The notes beneath the pieces are model-generated. The model did not search any database, was not told where the DNA came from, and saw nothing but the letters and a program-made list of their open reading frames with translations. This document shows positions 8,904 through 17,666 of a DNA stretch of 64,000 bases, piece by piece (within the stretch, counting starts at the first letter, position 1; each line of letters opens with the position of its first letter). Source of the stretch: Flavobacteriales bacterium (GTDB lineage: Bacteria > Bacteroidota > Bacteroidia > Flavobacteriales_D > Crocinitomicaceae); contig CANGJM010000012.1 of NCBI GenBank assembly GCA_947454525.1, positions 1 to 64,000 of the forward strand. The letters run 5' to 3'. Position numbers and translations under genes: made by a program.

Positions 8904-9365
8904 TTACTCAACTGCTCGTTTGACTTCCATAGATATGTCAAGCACTTCATCCACAGTTTTCTGCGTGATCGCCTGCTCAAATGTGAAGGTATAGATCCCT
9001 TTGAATGGCACTTTTCGTCTTTTGAAGATTAATTCATGCTCGACTACTGTACCTGTTTTTTTTCCAATCCAATTTCCATCTGGATAGGTAGTTTTTATCT
9101 CGTACGGCTCTCGAACTTCCTTACCATGTGGTGGTTTGGTGTTCAGGAATACCCAAAGATTATTGTAGGCGTAATCAGTTGTGGTTCTAACGGTTACCAC
9201 GAAGTCATACAGTACACTGGTGTCTTGAATGTCTACTTTGAAAACAGGTTTCACATCCTGTTTCCATATCTTATTGGAAAAAGAATAGGACTTCGTGTAA
9301 AAGGAGTCTTCTTTACACGAAAACAGGAAAAGTGTTAAAAATACTATGTAACTAGCTATTCGCAT
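8904..9365 (-). CDS. gldH: Gliding-motility lipoprotein GldH
   Basis: The start at 9365 yields MRIASYIVFLTLFLFSC, a lipoprotein signal with Cys 17; the frame is open further upstream only because it shadows the low-complexity tail of ricT. The 153-residue protein follows GldH: DSFYTKSYSFSNKIWKQDVK early, DFVVTVRTTTDYAYNNLWVF in the middle (about 60-78), and FKGIYTFTFEQAITQK near the end. GldH is an inner-leaflet or periplasmic lipoprotein needed for gliding in Flavobacterium johnsoniae, where gld genes support type IX secretion. It overlaps ricT by 14 bp and precedes the DUF6495-like gene by 1 bp. No other gld genes are in the window. Confidence 0.85.
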   Translation of the reverse strand: MRIASYIVFLTLFLFSCKEDSFYTKSYSFSNKIWKQDVKPVFKVDIQDTSVLYDFVVTVRTTTDYAYNNLWVFLNTKPPHGKEVREPYEIKTTYPDGNWIGKKTGTVVEHELIFKRRKVPFKGIYTFTFEQAITQKTVDEVLDISMEVKRAVE

Positions 9366-10668
9366 TCGTGTTTCCTTGTGGATTATTCGTTCGGTTATTT
9401 CCTTTATTTTGACCAGGATTGTTCGGTCTATTTCCTCCGTTATTTCCCTTATTTGCCTGTGGATTATTTCCTTTAGCTGGACCTTGATTTGGAGGTCTAT
9501 TTCCTTTTGGTACTCCAGCTTCTGCCGTTGCAACTGGACTATTTGGATTGCGTTTTTTGTTGTTCGGTCGTTTTTTCTTGACGAAACTTTTCTCAAAACG
9601 ATTCACGCTGTCTTGTCCAACAACGTTTTGATACCCCATTTCAACTACCTTCTCAACTTTAACGAATTCCAATAGGTCTTTAGGCTTCACGCCGTCTTTG
9701 TTCAATTTTTTTATTTCAGCAACGCGCTCTGGACTCAAGGCAATTGTTCCCATTTCACCCGGATAAGCGTACCAAATAATGCGTTTGAATACATCTGTTT
9801 TAATGTGAAAGGCATCGCCTTTTTCTGTATGTAGTTTGGTATCCGTTTTTGGAAAGGACTTAATCGCGTCCAAATACATGTCCAATTCGTAGTTCAAACA
9901 ACATTTTAACTTTCCGCATTGTCCGGCAAGTTTCTGTGGATTTAACGATAATTGCTGGTAACGTGCTGCAGATGTAGACACTGATCTGAAATCTGTCAAC
10001 CACGTTGAACAACATAATTCACGTCCACACGAACCAATTCCACCTAATCTGGAGGACTCTTGACGGCTTCCAATCTGACGCATTTCGATGCGCACTCTGA
10101 ATTTATCCGCCATATCCTTAATCAACTGACGGAAATCAACGCGTCCTTCGGCTGTATAGTAAAACGTGGCTTTACTCAAGTCTCCCTGGTATTCCACATC
10201 GGATATTTTCATATCCAGTTTCAAGTTCATTGCAAGTACCCTAGACTGTGTCATGAGGTCTTTTTCCAGTGATCTTCCCTTAATCCATTTATCGATTTCT
10301 TCTTGATTGGCGATGCGCATGATTTTACGCGCTTCCATCGCCTTGAAGTTTGGTGCTTTTTTCTTGACCTGTACACGCGCTAATTCTCCAACAACGGAAA
10401 CAACTCCTACGTCATATCCAGGAGCAGTATCAACGATCACTAAATCGCCAATTTGTAAAGTTAAGTTAGCCGCATTTCGGTAAAATGCTTTTCGCGCATT
10501 TTTAAAACGAACCTCAACAATGTCGTACGGGGCTTGTCCTGCTGGTAACGCAATATTCGCCAACCAGTCATACACTTCCAATTTATTACATCCTCCACTG
10601 CTGCAAGTACCATTGTTCTTACAACCCTTCGGTGTTCCACCGCCACTACTGCATGATGAGCAACCCAT
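9352..10668 (-). CDS. ricT: RicT/PSP1-domain protein (YaaT-like)
   Basis: A 438-residue cytosolic protein. The N-terminus is very Cys/Gly-rich (MGCSSCSSGGGTPKGC). The PSP1 domain follows, with YDIVEVRFKNARKAFYRN, and conserved Cys motifs CGRELCC (about 213-219) and CGKLKCCLNYE (about 250-260). In Bacillus subtilis RicT is part of an Fe-S-containing complex with RicA and RicF that modulates RNA maturation; the Bacteroidota role is not established. The last 70 or so residues are a low-complexity Asn/Gly/Pro/Lys tail, repetitive at the DNA level. It lies between holB (41 bp upstream) and gldH (14-bp overlap), a neighbourhood common in this phylum. Confidence 0.85.
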   Translation of the reverse strand: MGCSSCSSGGGTPKGCKNNGTCSSGGCNKLEVYDWLANIALPAGQAPYDIVEVRFKNARKAFYRNAANLTLQIGDLVIVDTAPGYDVGVVSVVGELARVQVKKKAPNFKAMEARKIMRIANQEEIDKWIKGRSLEKDLMTQSRVLAMNLKLDMKISDVEYQGDLSKATFYYTAEGRVDFRQLIKDMADKFRVRIEMRQIGSRQESSRLGGIGSCGRELCCSTWLTDFRSVSTSAARYQQLSLNPQKLAGQCGKLKCCLNYELDMYLDAIKSFPKTDTKLHTEKGDAFHIKTDVFKRIIWYAYPGEMGTIALSPERVAEIKKLNKDGVKPKDLLEFVKVEKVVEMGYQNVVGQDSVNRFEKSFVKKKRPNNKKRNPNSPVATAEAGVPKGNRPPNQGPAKGNNPQANKGNNGGNRPNNPGQNKGNNRTNNPQGNTNANS

Positions 10669-10709
10669 AATTTAATTTTAGGTAAAGTTAATCATTTCAG
10701 TGAAACGAA

Positions 10710-11828
10710 TTATGCTTGATGGATGAATCGCATGGTTTGAAAACACATCTGCGTGAAAAGAATCCGCGCATTCGCGTTGCGATCAAGGTGATAATAAGCG
10801 TCATCAAATGTTTCGATGAATTCTCGAATGTTATTTCCGGAAATAAATGGCGCGAAATTTTTTAAAAATTGCTCCTCTTCATTGGAAATGCGAAGAAGTA
10901 CATCACCCATGTAATTGGACAATAAACTCTGACGGAACATGTGTAATGCATACTGGATGAATAATTTTTGACGTTCCTTACCCTCCGTTGCAAGTTCATC
11001 TGCCCATTTCATCATACCCAACACATCTTTCTTGTACGAGGTGCGCATCAACTGAATGAAATGTTCCCGATAAACACCTTTGTCGTCCGAGGCATTCAAG
11101 AAATCACACGCTTGAATGAAATTCCCTTCGGAAAAGGCCGTTATGGACTCTGCTTGAGTTTTGTCTAAACGAAAACGAGCGCTTAATTCGTTCGTCAAAT
11201 GTTCACTTTCTATTTTGGGAATGCGAATAAACTGTGTCCGTGATTGTATGGTCACTAAAAGTTTAGATGGATCCTCTGAAACCAATAAGAACAAAGTGTT
11301 CTTCGGCGGTTCCTCAAGGATTTTTAACAGTTTATTGGAACAGGTTGAATTCATCTCCTCGGGTAACCAAATCAACATAACCTTATATCCGCCTTCGTAA
11401 GATTTTAAGTTTAATTTTCGGATGATTTCAACACTTTCTTCAGTACCGATGATGGGTTTGCGCTCCTTGGAATCAATTCTTTTTGTCCAGGAGTATGCAT
11501 CGAAATACGGTTCTTCTTTCAATTGTGTTCTCCAGTCAGCTAAAAAGGAATCAGAAACTTTGCTGATCGCCTGAACAACGGGATACACAAAATGAACATC
11601 AGGATGCTGTAAATCTTGCACTTTTAAACAAGACGGGCAAACACCGCAACTATCCGTATCTGTTGGATTTTTGCAAAATAAATACTGAGTAAAAGCCAAA
11701 GCGAGTGGGAGCCCACCATGTCCTAAGGAACCCATGAACAACTGCGCATGCGCAATTTTGCCCTGTTTGATCTCACGAATGAAATCCTTTTTTAATTCGG
11801 TTTGACCTATGACGTTTTTAAATTGCAC
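10710..11828 (-). CDS. holB: DNA polymerase III delta-prime subunit
   Basis: A 372-residue clamp-loader subunit. The RFC-box-like start FKNVIGQTELKKDFIREI, AHAQLFMGSLGHGG, and the zinc module with Cys at 52, 61, 64 and 67 are as in delta-prime. LLKILEEPPKNTLFLLVSE (about 160-180) is the most typical block and IQSRTQFIRIPKI follows. The P-loop is replaced by GSLGHGGL, consistent with delta-prime not hydrolysing ATP. It acts with tau/gamma and delta to load the sliding clamp at replication forks. It lies 29 bp downstream of the rsmI stop on the same strand and is followed by ricT. Confidence 0.9.
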   Translation of the reverse strand: MQFKNVIGQTELKKDFIREIKQGKIAHAQLFMGSLGHGGLPLALAFTQYLFCKNPTDTDSCGVCPSCLKVQDLQHPDVHFVYPVVQAISKVSDSFLADWRTQLKEEPYFDAYSWTKRIDSKERKPIIGTEESVEIIRKLNLKSYEGGYKVMLIWLPEEMNSTCSNKLLKILEEPPKNTLFLLVSEDPSKLLVTIQSRTQFIRIPKIESEHLTNELSARFRLDKTQAESITAFSEGNFIQACDFLNASDDKGVYREHFIQLMRTSYKKDVLGMMKWADELATEGKERQKLFIQYALHMFRQSLLSNYMGDVLLRISNEEEQFLKNFAPFISGNNIREFIETFDDAYYHLDRNANARILFTQMCFQTMRFIHQA

Positions 11829-11857
11829 CTTTCAAAATTAATGGAATTTGACCGATT

Positions 11858-12532
11858 TTAGTCCTCCAAGCCTTTAATTAGTAAAACGATTTCACCTTTT
11901 GGGGGATTTGCTTTAAAATAAGCAAGTTGTTCTTGAACGTTTCCGCGGTGGTACGTCTCAAAATGTTTGGTGATTTCTCGAGCGACAACAACTTGTCTTT
12001 CTGGGTCGAAAAACTCCATCATTTGCTCCAATGTTTTCACCAAACGATGTGGAGACTCATACAAAACCATTGTTCGTGTTTCTTGTGCTAAAATTTTCAA
12101 ACGTGTTTGACGTCCCTTTTTATGTGGAAGGAATCCCTCAAAAATGAACTTATCACATGGAAAACCGCTAGAAACCAATGCGGGCACAAATGCGGTTGGA
12201 CCAGGTAAACATTCTACATCGATTCCACGCTCAATACACGCACGCACCAATAAAAATCCAGGATCGGAAATCCCGGGGGTTCCAGCATCCGAAACAAGTA
12301 CGGTACAATTCTGCTGCTCGATGATGTCAATGCTTTTTTCTAAAAAGCGATGCTCATTGTGCGCATGGAAAGCCAGGACTTTCTTCGATATTTCGTAATG
12401 TTTTAAAAGCTTGTGTGTTACGCGTGTATCCTCTGCAAACAGTAAATCTGCTTCCTTCAAATAACGCAAACTTCGCAGGGTGATATCTTCGAGGTTACCA
12501 ATGGGTGTGGGAACAAGTACGAGTCTTGGCAT
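11858..12532 (-). CDS. rsmI: 16S rRNA (cytidine-1402-2'-O)-methyltransferase RsmI
   Basis: A 224-residue tetrapyrrole-methylase-fold enzyme. PTPIGNLEDITLRSL at 8-22, AEDTRVTHKLLKHY at 33-46, SDAGTPGISDPGF at 81-93 and LPGPTAFVPAL at 109-119 are the S-adenosylmethionine and substrate signatures of RsmI. It methylates the ribose of C1402 in the ribosomal P site. Length is slightly short of E. coli RsmI because the extra C-terminal domain is absent, which is usual in Bacteroidota. It is 12 bp downstream of radA in the same direction. Confidence 0.93.
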   Translation of the reverse strand: MPRLVLVPTPIGNLEDITLRSLRYLKEADLLFAEDTRVTHKLLKHYEISKKVLAFHAHNEHRFLEKSIDIIEQQNCTVLVSDAGTPGISDPGFLLVRACIERGIDVECLPGPTAFVPALVSSGFPCDKFIFEGFLPHKKGRQTRLKILAQETRTMVLYESPHRLVKTLEQMMEFFDPERQVVVAREITKHFETYHRGNVQEQLAYFKANPPKGEIVLLIKGLED

Positions 12533-12544
12533 AGTTGAATATTA

Positions 12545-13900
12545 TTAAGCAAAAACGGCGCGAACCACTTCTTCTATTTTTGCGCACGGAACAATTTGTA
12601 TGTGCTTGTGTTTTTTTTCAATTCCTTTAGAATAGGAGGATACAATGATTTTTTCGTAGCCCATTTTTTCTAACTCGGATAGACGCTGCTCCAAGCGATT
12701 CACCGGACGCAGCTCACCAGATAAACCAATTTCTGCAGCAAATGAAACCGTTTTTGGAATGGCGATGTCTGCGTTAGAAGATAAAATCGCCATGGCAACC
12801 GCTAAATCGATAGCAGGATCATCGACTTTAATTCCACCAGCGATGTTCAAAAAGACATCCTTCGCCGCTAAACGAAAGCCACATCGTTTCTCTAAAACGG
12901 CCAACAACATGTTTAAGCGTTTGACATCAAATCCAGTAGAAGAACGTTGTGGAGTGCCATAGGCCGCTGAGCTCACTAAAGCTTGAACTTCGATTAAAAT
13001 AGGACGAATTCCATCTACCATCGAAGCAACAGCAACGCCGCTCAAGGATTCATTTCCAGAAACAAGTACTTCAGACGGATTCTCCACTGGAACAAGTCCC
13101 TGTCCTTGCATGGAATAAATACCAAGTTCATTTGTCGAACCAAAACGGTTTTTAATCGAACGAAGTAATCGGTATATGTGGTGACGATCTCCTTCAAATT
13201 GCAGAACCGTATCCACCATGTGTTCAAGTACTTTTGGACCTGCAATGGTTCCATCTTTGGTAATGTGCCCAATCAGAAACACAGGAATATTTGTTTGCTT
13301 GGCAAAGCGCAATAAATTCGCCGTACATTCCCTTACTTGAGCAACACTTCCAGGCGAACTTTCGATGGAATTCGTGTGCAAGGTCTGAATGGAATCGATG
13401 ACTAATAACTGTGGCTGAACCTCGTTCGCTTGGATTAAAATTTGTTGAAGATTCGTTTCTGTTAACAAATAACATTGATCGTTTTCCAATCCGAGTCGCT
13501 CCGCACGCATGCGAATCTGTTGATCACTTTCCTCCCCAGATACATAGAGAACTTTTAATCGCTCTTTAATCGCCAGTTGCAGTAAAAGCGTTGATTTTCC
13601 GATTCCAGGATCACCACCTAATAGTGAAATGGAACCTAAAACGATTCCTCCACCCATCACACGATTTAATTCAAAATCTTGTAAAAAGATGCGGTTTTCT
13701 TCACTTTGCTCGACATCTTGAATCAACAAAGGTTTACTCGCTTTCGTGTCCTTCGAAAATGAAACAACATGTTTCGTCGTTTTCTCCAAAATCTCTTCTA
13801 CGAAGGTATTCCATTCCTGACAAGATGGACACTTCCCGAGCCATTTCGGAGTTTCGTGACCACAATTTTGACAGAAAAAGGCTGATTTTGTTTTGGACAT
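12545..13900 (-). CDS. radA: DNA repair/recombination protein RadA
   Basis: A 451-residue protein with the full RadA plan: an N-terminal zinc finger (Cys 10, 13, 24, 27), Walker A GGDPGIGKST at 95-104, LLVIDSIQT Walker B about 165-173, the RadA-specific KNRFG at 250-254, and a C-terminal Lon-like domain with DLAVAMAILSS. RadA is a hexameric branch-migration helicase that processes recombination intermediates. It is the first gene of a minus-strand run (radA, rsmI, holB, ricT, gldH). A TACATTTG -7 box sits 25-32 bp upstream of the ATG. Confidence 0.95.
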   Translation of the reverse strand: MSKTKSAFFCQNCGHETPKWLGKCPSCQEWNTFVEEILEKTTKHVVSFSKDTKASKPLLIQDVEQSEENRIFLQDFELNRVMGGGIVLGSISLLGGDPGIGKSTLLLQLAIKERLKVLYVSGEESDQQIRMRAERLGLENDQCYLLTETNLQQILIQANEVQPQLLVIDSIQTLHTNSIESSPGSVAQVRECTANLLRFAKQTNIPVFLIGHITKDGTIAGPKVLEHMVDTVLQFEGDRHHIYRLLRSIKNRFGSTNELGIYSMQGQGLVPVENPSEVLVSGNESLSGVAVASMVDGIRPILIEVQALVSSAAYGTPQRSSTGFDVKRLNMLLAVLEKRCGFRLAAKDVFLNIAGGIKVDDPAIDLAVAMAILSSNADIAIPKTVSFAAEIGLSGELRPVNRLEQRLSELEKMGYEKIIVSSYSKGIEKKHKHIQIVPCAKIEEVVRAVFA

Positions 13901-13924
13901 AAGTTAAAGATAAGGATTCGCATG

Positions 13925-13932
13925 CAAATGTA
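13925..13932 (-). promoter_or_regulatory. -7 box candidate for the radA operon
   Basis: The minus strand reads TACATTTG, an exact TAnnTTTG match, ending 24 bp upstream of the radA ATG. No TTG at 17-23 bp spacing is visible, so only half of the promoter is supported. Confidence 0.4.
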
Positions 13933-14050
13933 GGAACAAGTTCTCATTATTTTTTCGGCATCAAAAATATAGCTTGTTTATTCAATAACAGAGGGTTAAT
14001 ATCTAGTTCATTTTCAATTCAAAAAAATATTTTTAATAATTTAGTCAAGA

Positions 14051-14083
14051 TTGATTTTTAGAAAAACAAAAAATTTAATTTTG
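14051..14083 (+). promoter_or_regulatory. Promoter candidate for the small acidic protein gene
   Basis: TTG at 14051-14053 and TAATTTTG at 14076-14083 are separated by 22 bp, within the spacing seen in Flavobacterium. The start codon follows 23 bp later. The 13901-14105 gap is otherwise AT-rich and carries nothing else I can recognise. Confidence 0.45.
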
Positions 14084-14105
14084 CCTTATAATTATTCATC
14101 AAACT

Positions 14106-14450
14106 ATGTCGAAGAGAAGAGCTATTATCAGTTACGATAAATTATCCATTGACCAGAAAAAACAAATTCTCAGGGATTACCCAGATGGGTACATCAACCA
14201 TTTAACGACGATCAAAACGCCAACGGGAGAAACCTTGGATGCACTTATTTGGGAAACCGATGAAGTCATTTACTTGGTAAAAGTGAATAAAATTGCTCCG
14301 AAAGCGAAACCTGTTGCTGATGTCGATGAAGATGATTTCGATGAGGTTTCAGATATCAAAGATGATGAAGTGGAAGAGGAGGAGGAAGATGACTTCGATG
14401 ACTCATTTGACGATGATGATTCTGATGAGGACGAATCTGACGAAGAATAA
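14106..14450 (+). CDS. Small conserved protein with highly acidic C-terminal tail
   Basis: A 114-residue protein in two parts. Residues 1-60 form a compact conserved region (SYDKLSIDQKKQILRDYPDG, then LIWETDEVIYLVKVN). From about 70 on, the chain is almost entirely Asp, Glu and Ser (EVEEEEEDDFDDSFDDDD). I recognise the N-terminal pattern from other Bacteroidota small proteins of unknown function. The tail resembles nucleic-acid mimics or subunit tails such as RNA polymerase delta, but that is only an analogy. It has its own promoter candidate and is followed 46 bp later by deoC with a separate -7 box. Confidence 0.65.
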   Translation: MSKRRAIISYDKLSIDQKKQILRDYPDGYINHLTTIKTPTGETLDALIWETDEVIYLVKVNKIAPKAKPVADVDEDDFDEVSDIKDDEVEEEEEDDFDDSFDDDDSDEDESDEE

Positions 14451-14473
14451 GGACGCGCATCTCGCTTTTTTTC

Positions 14474-14481
14474 TACTTTTG
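14474..14481 (+). promoter_or_regulatory. -7 box candidate for deoC
   Basis: TACTTTTG matches TAnnTTTG and ends 15 bp before the deoC ATG at 14497. No -33 TTG is visible at the normal distance. Confidence 0.35.
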
Positions 14482-14496
14482 AGCTAAGTATTCATT

Positions 14497-15411
14497 ATGA
14501 CAGCTCAACACACTAAATTTTCTCAAGTCCCAAGTTCCCCAACGATTGATAAGGTCGGAGTAGAGGAGCGTGTGGCTAGATTTCAATCCAGAAGCATTAA
14601 AGGTCCCAGTAAAATGCAAGGACTTTCCATGGTGCTTTCCATGATTGATTTAACAACACTTGAGGGAAAAGACACGCCGAATAAAGTACGCCAAATGTGC
14701 TACAAAGCACAGCATTTACATGATGTTCACGAAGGTTTACCAACCGTTGCTGCAGTGTGTGTATATCCAAGTATGGTTTCTGTAGCTAGAGAAGCATTGA
14801 AGGATAGTCCCATTAAAATTGCTTCTGTTTCAACGGCTTTTCCATCCGGACAAGCTCCGTTTGAAGTAAAAAAAATGGACACCCAATTTGCCATTGATTC
14901 CGGCGCAGATGAAATCGATATGGTGATTTCGCGAGGTAAGTTTCTTGCAGGAGATCATGCGTTTGTGTTCGACGAAATTGCTGCCATCAAAGAAATTTGT
15001 GGAGCGAAACGCTTAAAAGTGATTTTGGAAACAGGTGAGTTGGCAACGCTTGATCAAGTGCGTCGAGCGAGTGATATCGCCATACATGCAGGAGCAGATT
15101 TTATCAAAACATCCACTGGAAAAATTCAACCGGCTGCAACGATGCAAGTGACCTACACCATGTTAATGGCCATTCGTGATCACTTTGATCGCACTGGAAA
15201 AATGGTTGGAATGAAACCTGCGGGTGGTATTTCCACCTCCAAGTTGGCACTACATAATTTAGTAATGGTCAATGAAATCCTTGGTGAAGCATGGTTGACA
15301 AACGAATGGTTTCGCTTCGGTGCTAGTAGCCTCGCAAATGATGTGTTGATGCAATATATGAAACAAGTAACCGGTAAATATCAATCCGCTGATTATTTTA
15401 CGATCGATTAA
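14497..15411 (+). CDS. deoC: Deoxyribose-phosphate aldolase
   Basis: A 304-residue class I aldolase converting 2-deoxyribose-5-phosphate to glyceraldehyde-3-phosphate and acetaldehyde. Visible family marks: MIDLTTLEGKDTP (about 49-61), VAAVCVYPSMV, ASVSTAFPSGQAPFEVK, VILETGEL, and ADFIKTSTGK (about 200-209), which carries the Schiff-base Lys, followed by GMKPAGGIS. It is longer than E. coli DeoC owing to an N-terminal extension, as in the form found in many Bacteroidota and in animals. The aldehyde dehydrogenase gene begins 2 bp after its stop, which suits removal of the acetaldehyde product. Confidence 0.95.
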   Translation: MTAQHTKFSQVPSSPTIDKVGVEERVARFQSRSIKGPSKMQGLSMVLSMIDLTTLEGKDTPNKVRQMCYKAQHLHDVHEGLPTVAAVCVYPSMVSVAREALKDSPIKIASVSTAFPSGQAPFEVKKMDTQFAIDSGADEIDMVISRGKFLAGDHAFVFDEIAAIKEICGAKRLKVILETGELATLDQVRRASDIAIHAGADFIKTSTGKIQPAATMQVTYTMLMAIRDHFDRTGKMVGMKPAGGISTSKLALHNLVMVNEILGEAWLTNEWFRFGASSLANDVLMQYMKQVTGKYQSADYFTID

Positions 15412-15413
15412 TT

Positions 15414-16859
15414 ATGACAGATTCAAACAATAAATGGGAATATGCGCCTTCGTTAGAAGGAACCTCACATGTTCAACTAAAGGATAAATACGATCTTTTC
15501 ATTGATGGGAAATGGGTGAAACCATCATCAGGACGCTATTTTGTCAGCGTGAATCCTGCAAATGAGGAAAAGTTGGCGGACATTGCTTGGGCATCTGAAT
15601 CAGATGTGGATTTGGCTGTCAAGGCGGCCCGAAAAGCATACGTGGAAGTGTGGTCCCAAATGAAGGCATCCGAACGCGCAAAATACATCTTTCGCATCGC
15701 AAGGCTCATGCAAGAACGCGCTCGAGAATTTGCGGTGATCGAAACCTTGGACGGTGGAAAGCCCATCCGAGAATCACGCGACATTGATGTTCCACTGGCA
15801 TGTAATCATTTTTTCTATTATGCAGGTTGGGCCGACAAATTGCAAGATGCCTTTCCTAATCGATCAGTCGCTTCGTTAGGCGTGGCCGGACAAATCATTC
15901 CCTGGAATTTTCCTTTGTTGATGGCAGCATGGAAAATTGCTCCAGCTCTCGCAGCAGGAAATACCGTGGTGTTGAAACCGGCAGAAACGACTTCACTGAC
16001 TGCTTTGAAACTAGCGGAAATCATTGAAGAATCTGGATTGCCAGCCGGAGTGGTGAACATCGTTACGGGACACGGGGATACAGGAGCAGCGATTGTGAAT
16101 CATCCGGACATCGATAAAATTGCCTTTACAGGATCGACGGCTGTTGGGAAATTGATTCAAAAAGCGGTTGCCGGAACGCAAAAAAGAGTCAGTTTGGAAC
16201 TAGGTGGTAAATCGGCAAACATCGTACTCGAAGATGCGCCAATCGATCAGGCAGTAGAAGGAATTGTAAATGGAATTTTCTTCAATCAAGGACACGTTTG
16301 TTGTGCTGGATCACGCTTGTATGTACAAGAGTCCATTGCGAACGAACTTGTGCGCAAGCTGAAGCAACGCATGCAAAGTTTGTATGTAGGAAATCCACTC
16401 GACAAGAACACAGATATTGGTGCCATCAATTCCAAGGAACAACTGGAGACCATCGAGAAATATGTTTCTATTGGCATCAAAGAAGGAGCAGACATGTTTC
16501 AAATAGCATGTGAACTTCCATCCAAAGGATTCTATTGTCGTCCAACGATTTTCACGAATGTCGCTCAATCAAGTGTCATTGCGCAAGAAGAAATTTTTGG
16601 TCCAGTATTAACGATTCAAACCTTCAGAACCATCGATGAGGTGATTCAAAAAGCAAACAATTCACCATACGGCCTCGCTGCAGGTGTTTGGACAGACAAA
16701 GGTTCACGCATTTTTAACTTAACGTCAAAACTTCGCGCTGGAGTCATTTGGGCAAATACCTACAATAAATTCGATCCGGCATCACCCTTCGGTGGTTACA
16801 AGGAAAGTGGCTTTGGCCGCGAAGGCGGACTCCATGGACTTGAAGCGTATTTGAAGTAG
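15414..16859 (+). CDS. Aldehyde dehydrogenase, ALDH16-like N-terminal half
   Basis: A 481-residue NAD(P)-dependent aldehyde dehydrogenase with complete active-site motifs: [31 protein letters not shown] with the general base Glu, and NQGHVCCAGSR with the nucleophile Cys at 296. The C-terminal SPFGGYKESGFGREGG is intact. It starts 2 bp after deoC and most likely oxidises the acetaldehyde DeoC releases. The next gene in the operon direction, after a 1.2-kb repeat block, is a half-length ALDH without a catalytic domain. The two together have the size and order of the two-part ALDH16 enzymes, so this may be the catalytic subunit of a split ALDH16; that is inference. Confidence 0.9.
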   Translation: MTDSNNKWEYAPSLEGTSHVQLKDKYDLFIDGKWVKPSSGRYFVSVNPANEEKLADIAWASESDVDLAVKAARKAYVEVWSQMKASERAKYIFRIARLMQERAREFAVIETLDGGKPIRESRDIDVPLACNHFFYYAGWADKLQDAFPNRSVASLGVAGQIIPWNFPLLMAAWKIAPALAAGNTVVLKPAETTSLTALKLAEIIEESGLPAGVVNIVTGHGDTGAAIVNHPDIDKIAFTGSTAVGKLIQKAVAGTQKRVSLELGGKSANIVLEDAPIDQAVEGIVNGIFFNQGHVCCAGSRLYVQESIANELVRKLKQRMQSLYVGNPLDKNTDIGAINSKEQLETIEKYVSIGIKEGADMFQIACELPSKGFYCRPTIFTNVAQSSVIAQEEIFGPVLTIQTFRTIDEVIQKANNSPYGLAAGVWTDKGSRIFNLTSKLRAGVIWANTYNKFDPASPFGGYKESGFGREGGLHGLEAYLK

Positions 16860-17176
16860 GGGATGTTAAATTCAAAATTTCCAAATGAACAAATTCAAAA
16901 TGATCAAATGAGGGAATTCAAAATGGCAAAAGGATCCACGAAAAACAGTTTTTGATTTAAAAAACTATGAACGAATAAACTATAGTAATTTGACAATTTT
17001 GAATTAAAAAACGATGAACAATTCGACTGCTAACATAGTTTCATTTGACAATTTTGAATTAAAAAACGTTTAACCGCAGAACTATAAACCATAGTTAATT
17101 AGATAATTTTGAAATTAATTGTGCTGCTAATAAAATAGAAATGTAAATCGATCGTTTTTTCTAATAAAATTTAAAA
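16860..17176 (+). repeat. Left repeat block flanking the four-helix-bundle gene
   Basis: This 317-bp stretch holds no gene. It begins with AATTCAAAAT words (16869-16924) and continues with diverged copies of an AT-rich monomer of about 50 bp, each containing GACAATTTTGAATTAAAAAACG or a variant; phases start near 16954, 17001, 17056 and 17111. Segment 16890-16924 recurs at 17580-17614 with 2 mismatches, and 16915-16955 recurs at 17628-17668 with 1 mismatch, so direct repeats bracket the enclosed gene. The TTCAAAAT words and ATTTTGAA words are also inverted relative to each other and could fold in RNA. Confidence 0.8.
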
Positions 17177-17545
17177 ATGAAAAAATCTTTCGACATCTAC
17201 CAGAGAACATTTGAGTTTGCTGTTGCAACAATTAAATTATGTAGGAAAATAAGTAAAGAAGAAAATGAATTTATTGTAACAAAACAGCTTTATAGGTCTT
17301 CATCTTCTGTAGGCGCAAACACTAGGGAGGCAAAAAACGCTGAAAGCAAGAAGGATTTTACTCATAAACTTGCAATTGCACAAAAGGAATGTGGTGAAAG
17401 TATTTATTGGTTTGAAATTATGAAGGAAATCTTTACATCGAATCAAACCGAAATTGACAAAATGATTAAAGAATCTAATGAGATACATTTAATTTTAAGT
17501 ACAATTATTGTAAATACTAAGCGTGGTATGATTAGTAGTAAATAG
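17177..17545 (+). CDS. Four-helix-bundle protein of the S23/23S rRNA intervening-sequence family
   Basis: A 122-residue all-helical protein. The diagnostic run LYRSSSSVGANTREA (about 37-51) then KDFTHKLAIAQKECGES and YWFEIMKEI matches the S23/IVP four-helix-bundle family, relatives of the Avd accessory proteins of diversity-generating retroelements. Family members occur inside 23S rRNA intervening sequences or scattered through Bacteroidota genomes; their function is not firmly established, with nucleic-acid binding suspected. No reverse transcriptase or variable repeat is nearby. The gene looks more AT-rich than its neighbours and sits between direct repeats and tandem arrays, breaking the deoC/ALDH operon, which suggests it arrived as a repeat-associated module. 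Confidence 0.85.
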   Translation: MKKSFDIYQRTFEFAVATIKLCRKISKEENEFIVTKQLYRSSSSVGANTREAKNAESKKDFTHKLAIAQKECGESIYWFEIMKEIFTSNQTEIDKMIKESNEIHLILSTIIVNTKRGMISSK

Positions 17546-17666
17546 GATGAAATGATCAAATTCAAAATGGCGAAATGATCAAATTCAAAATGATTAAATG
17601 AGGGGATTCAAAATTACAAAATGAATAAATTCAAAATGGCAAAAGGATCTACGAAAAACAGTTTTT
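17546..17666 (+). repeat. Right AATTCAAAAT repeat block and direct repeat of the left flank
   Basis: This segment contains five TTCAAAAT words. Its parts 17580-17614 and 17628-17668 are near-identical to 16890-16924 and 16915-16955 left of the gene. In this copy the two parts are separated by 13 extra bases, whereas on the left they overlap, so the two flanks have diverged by a small insertion or deletion. No open frame of interest is present. Confidence 0.8.

Noticed and set aside
8904..9596. Longer 230-residue frame for gldH with a charged Ile/Arg/Glu-rich N-terminus
   Set aside because: The extra part is the antisense-frame shadow of the low-complexity ricT tail; the internal start at 9365 gives a proper lipoprotein signal.
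17177..17545. Diversity-generating retroelement with the S23 protein as Avd
   Set aside because: No reverse transcriptase, template repeat or variable gene in the surrounding kilobases; the tandem units do not show adenine-specific mutagenesis.
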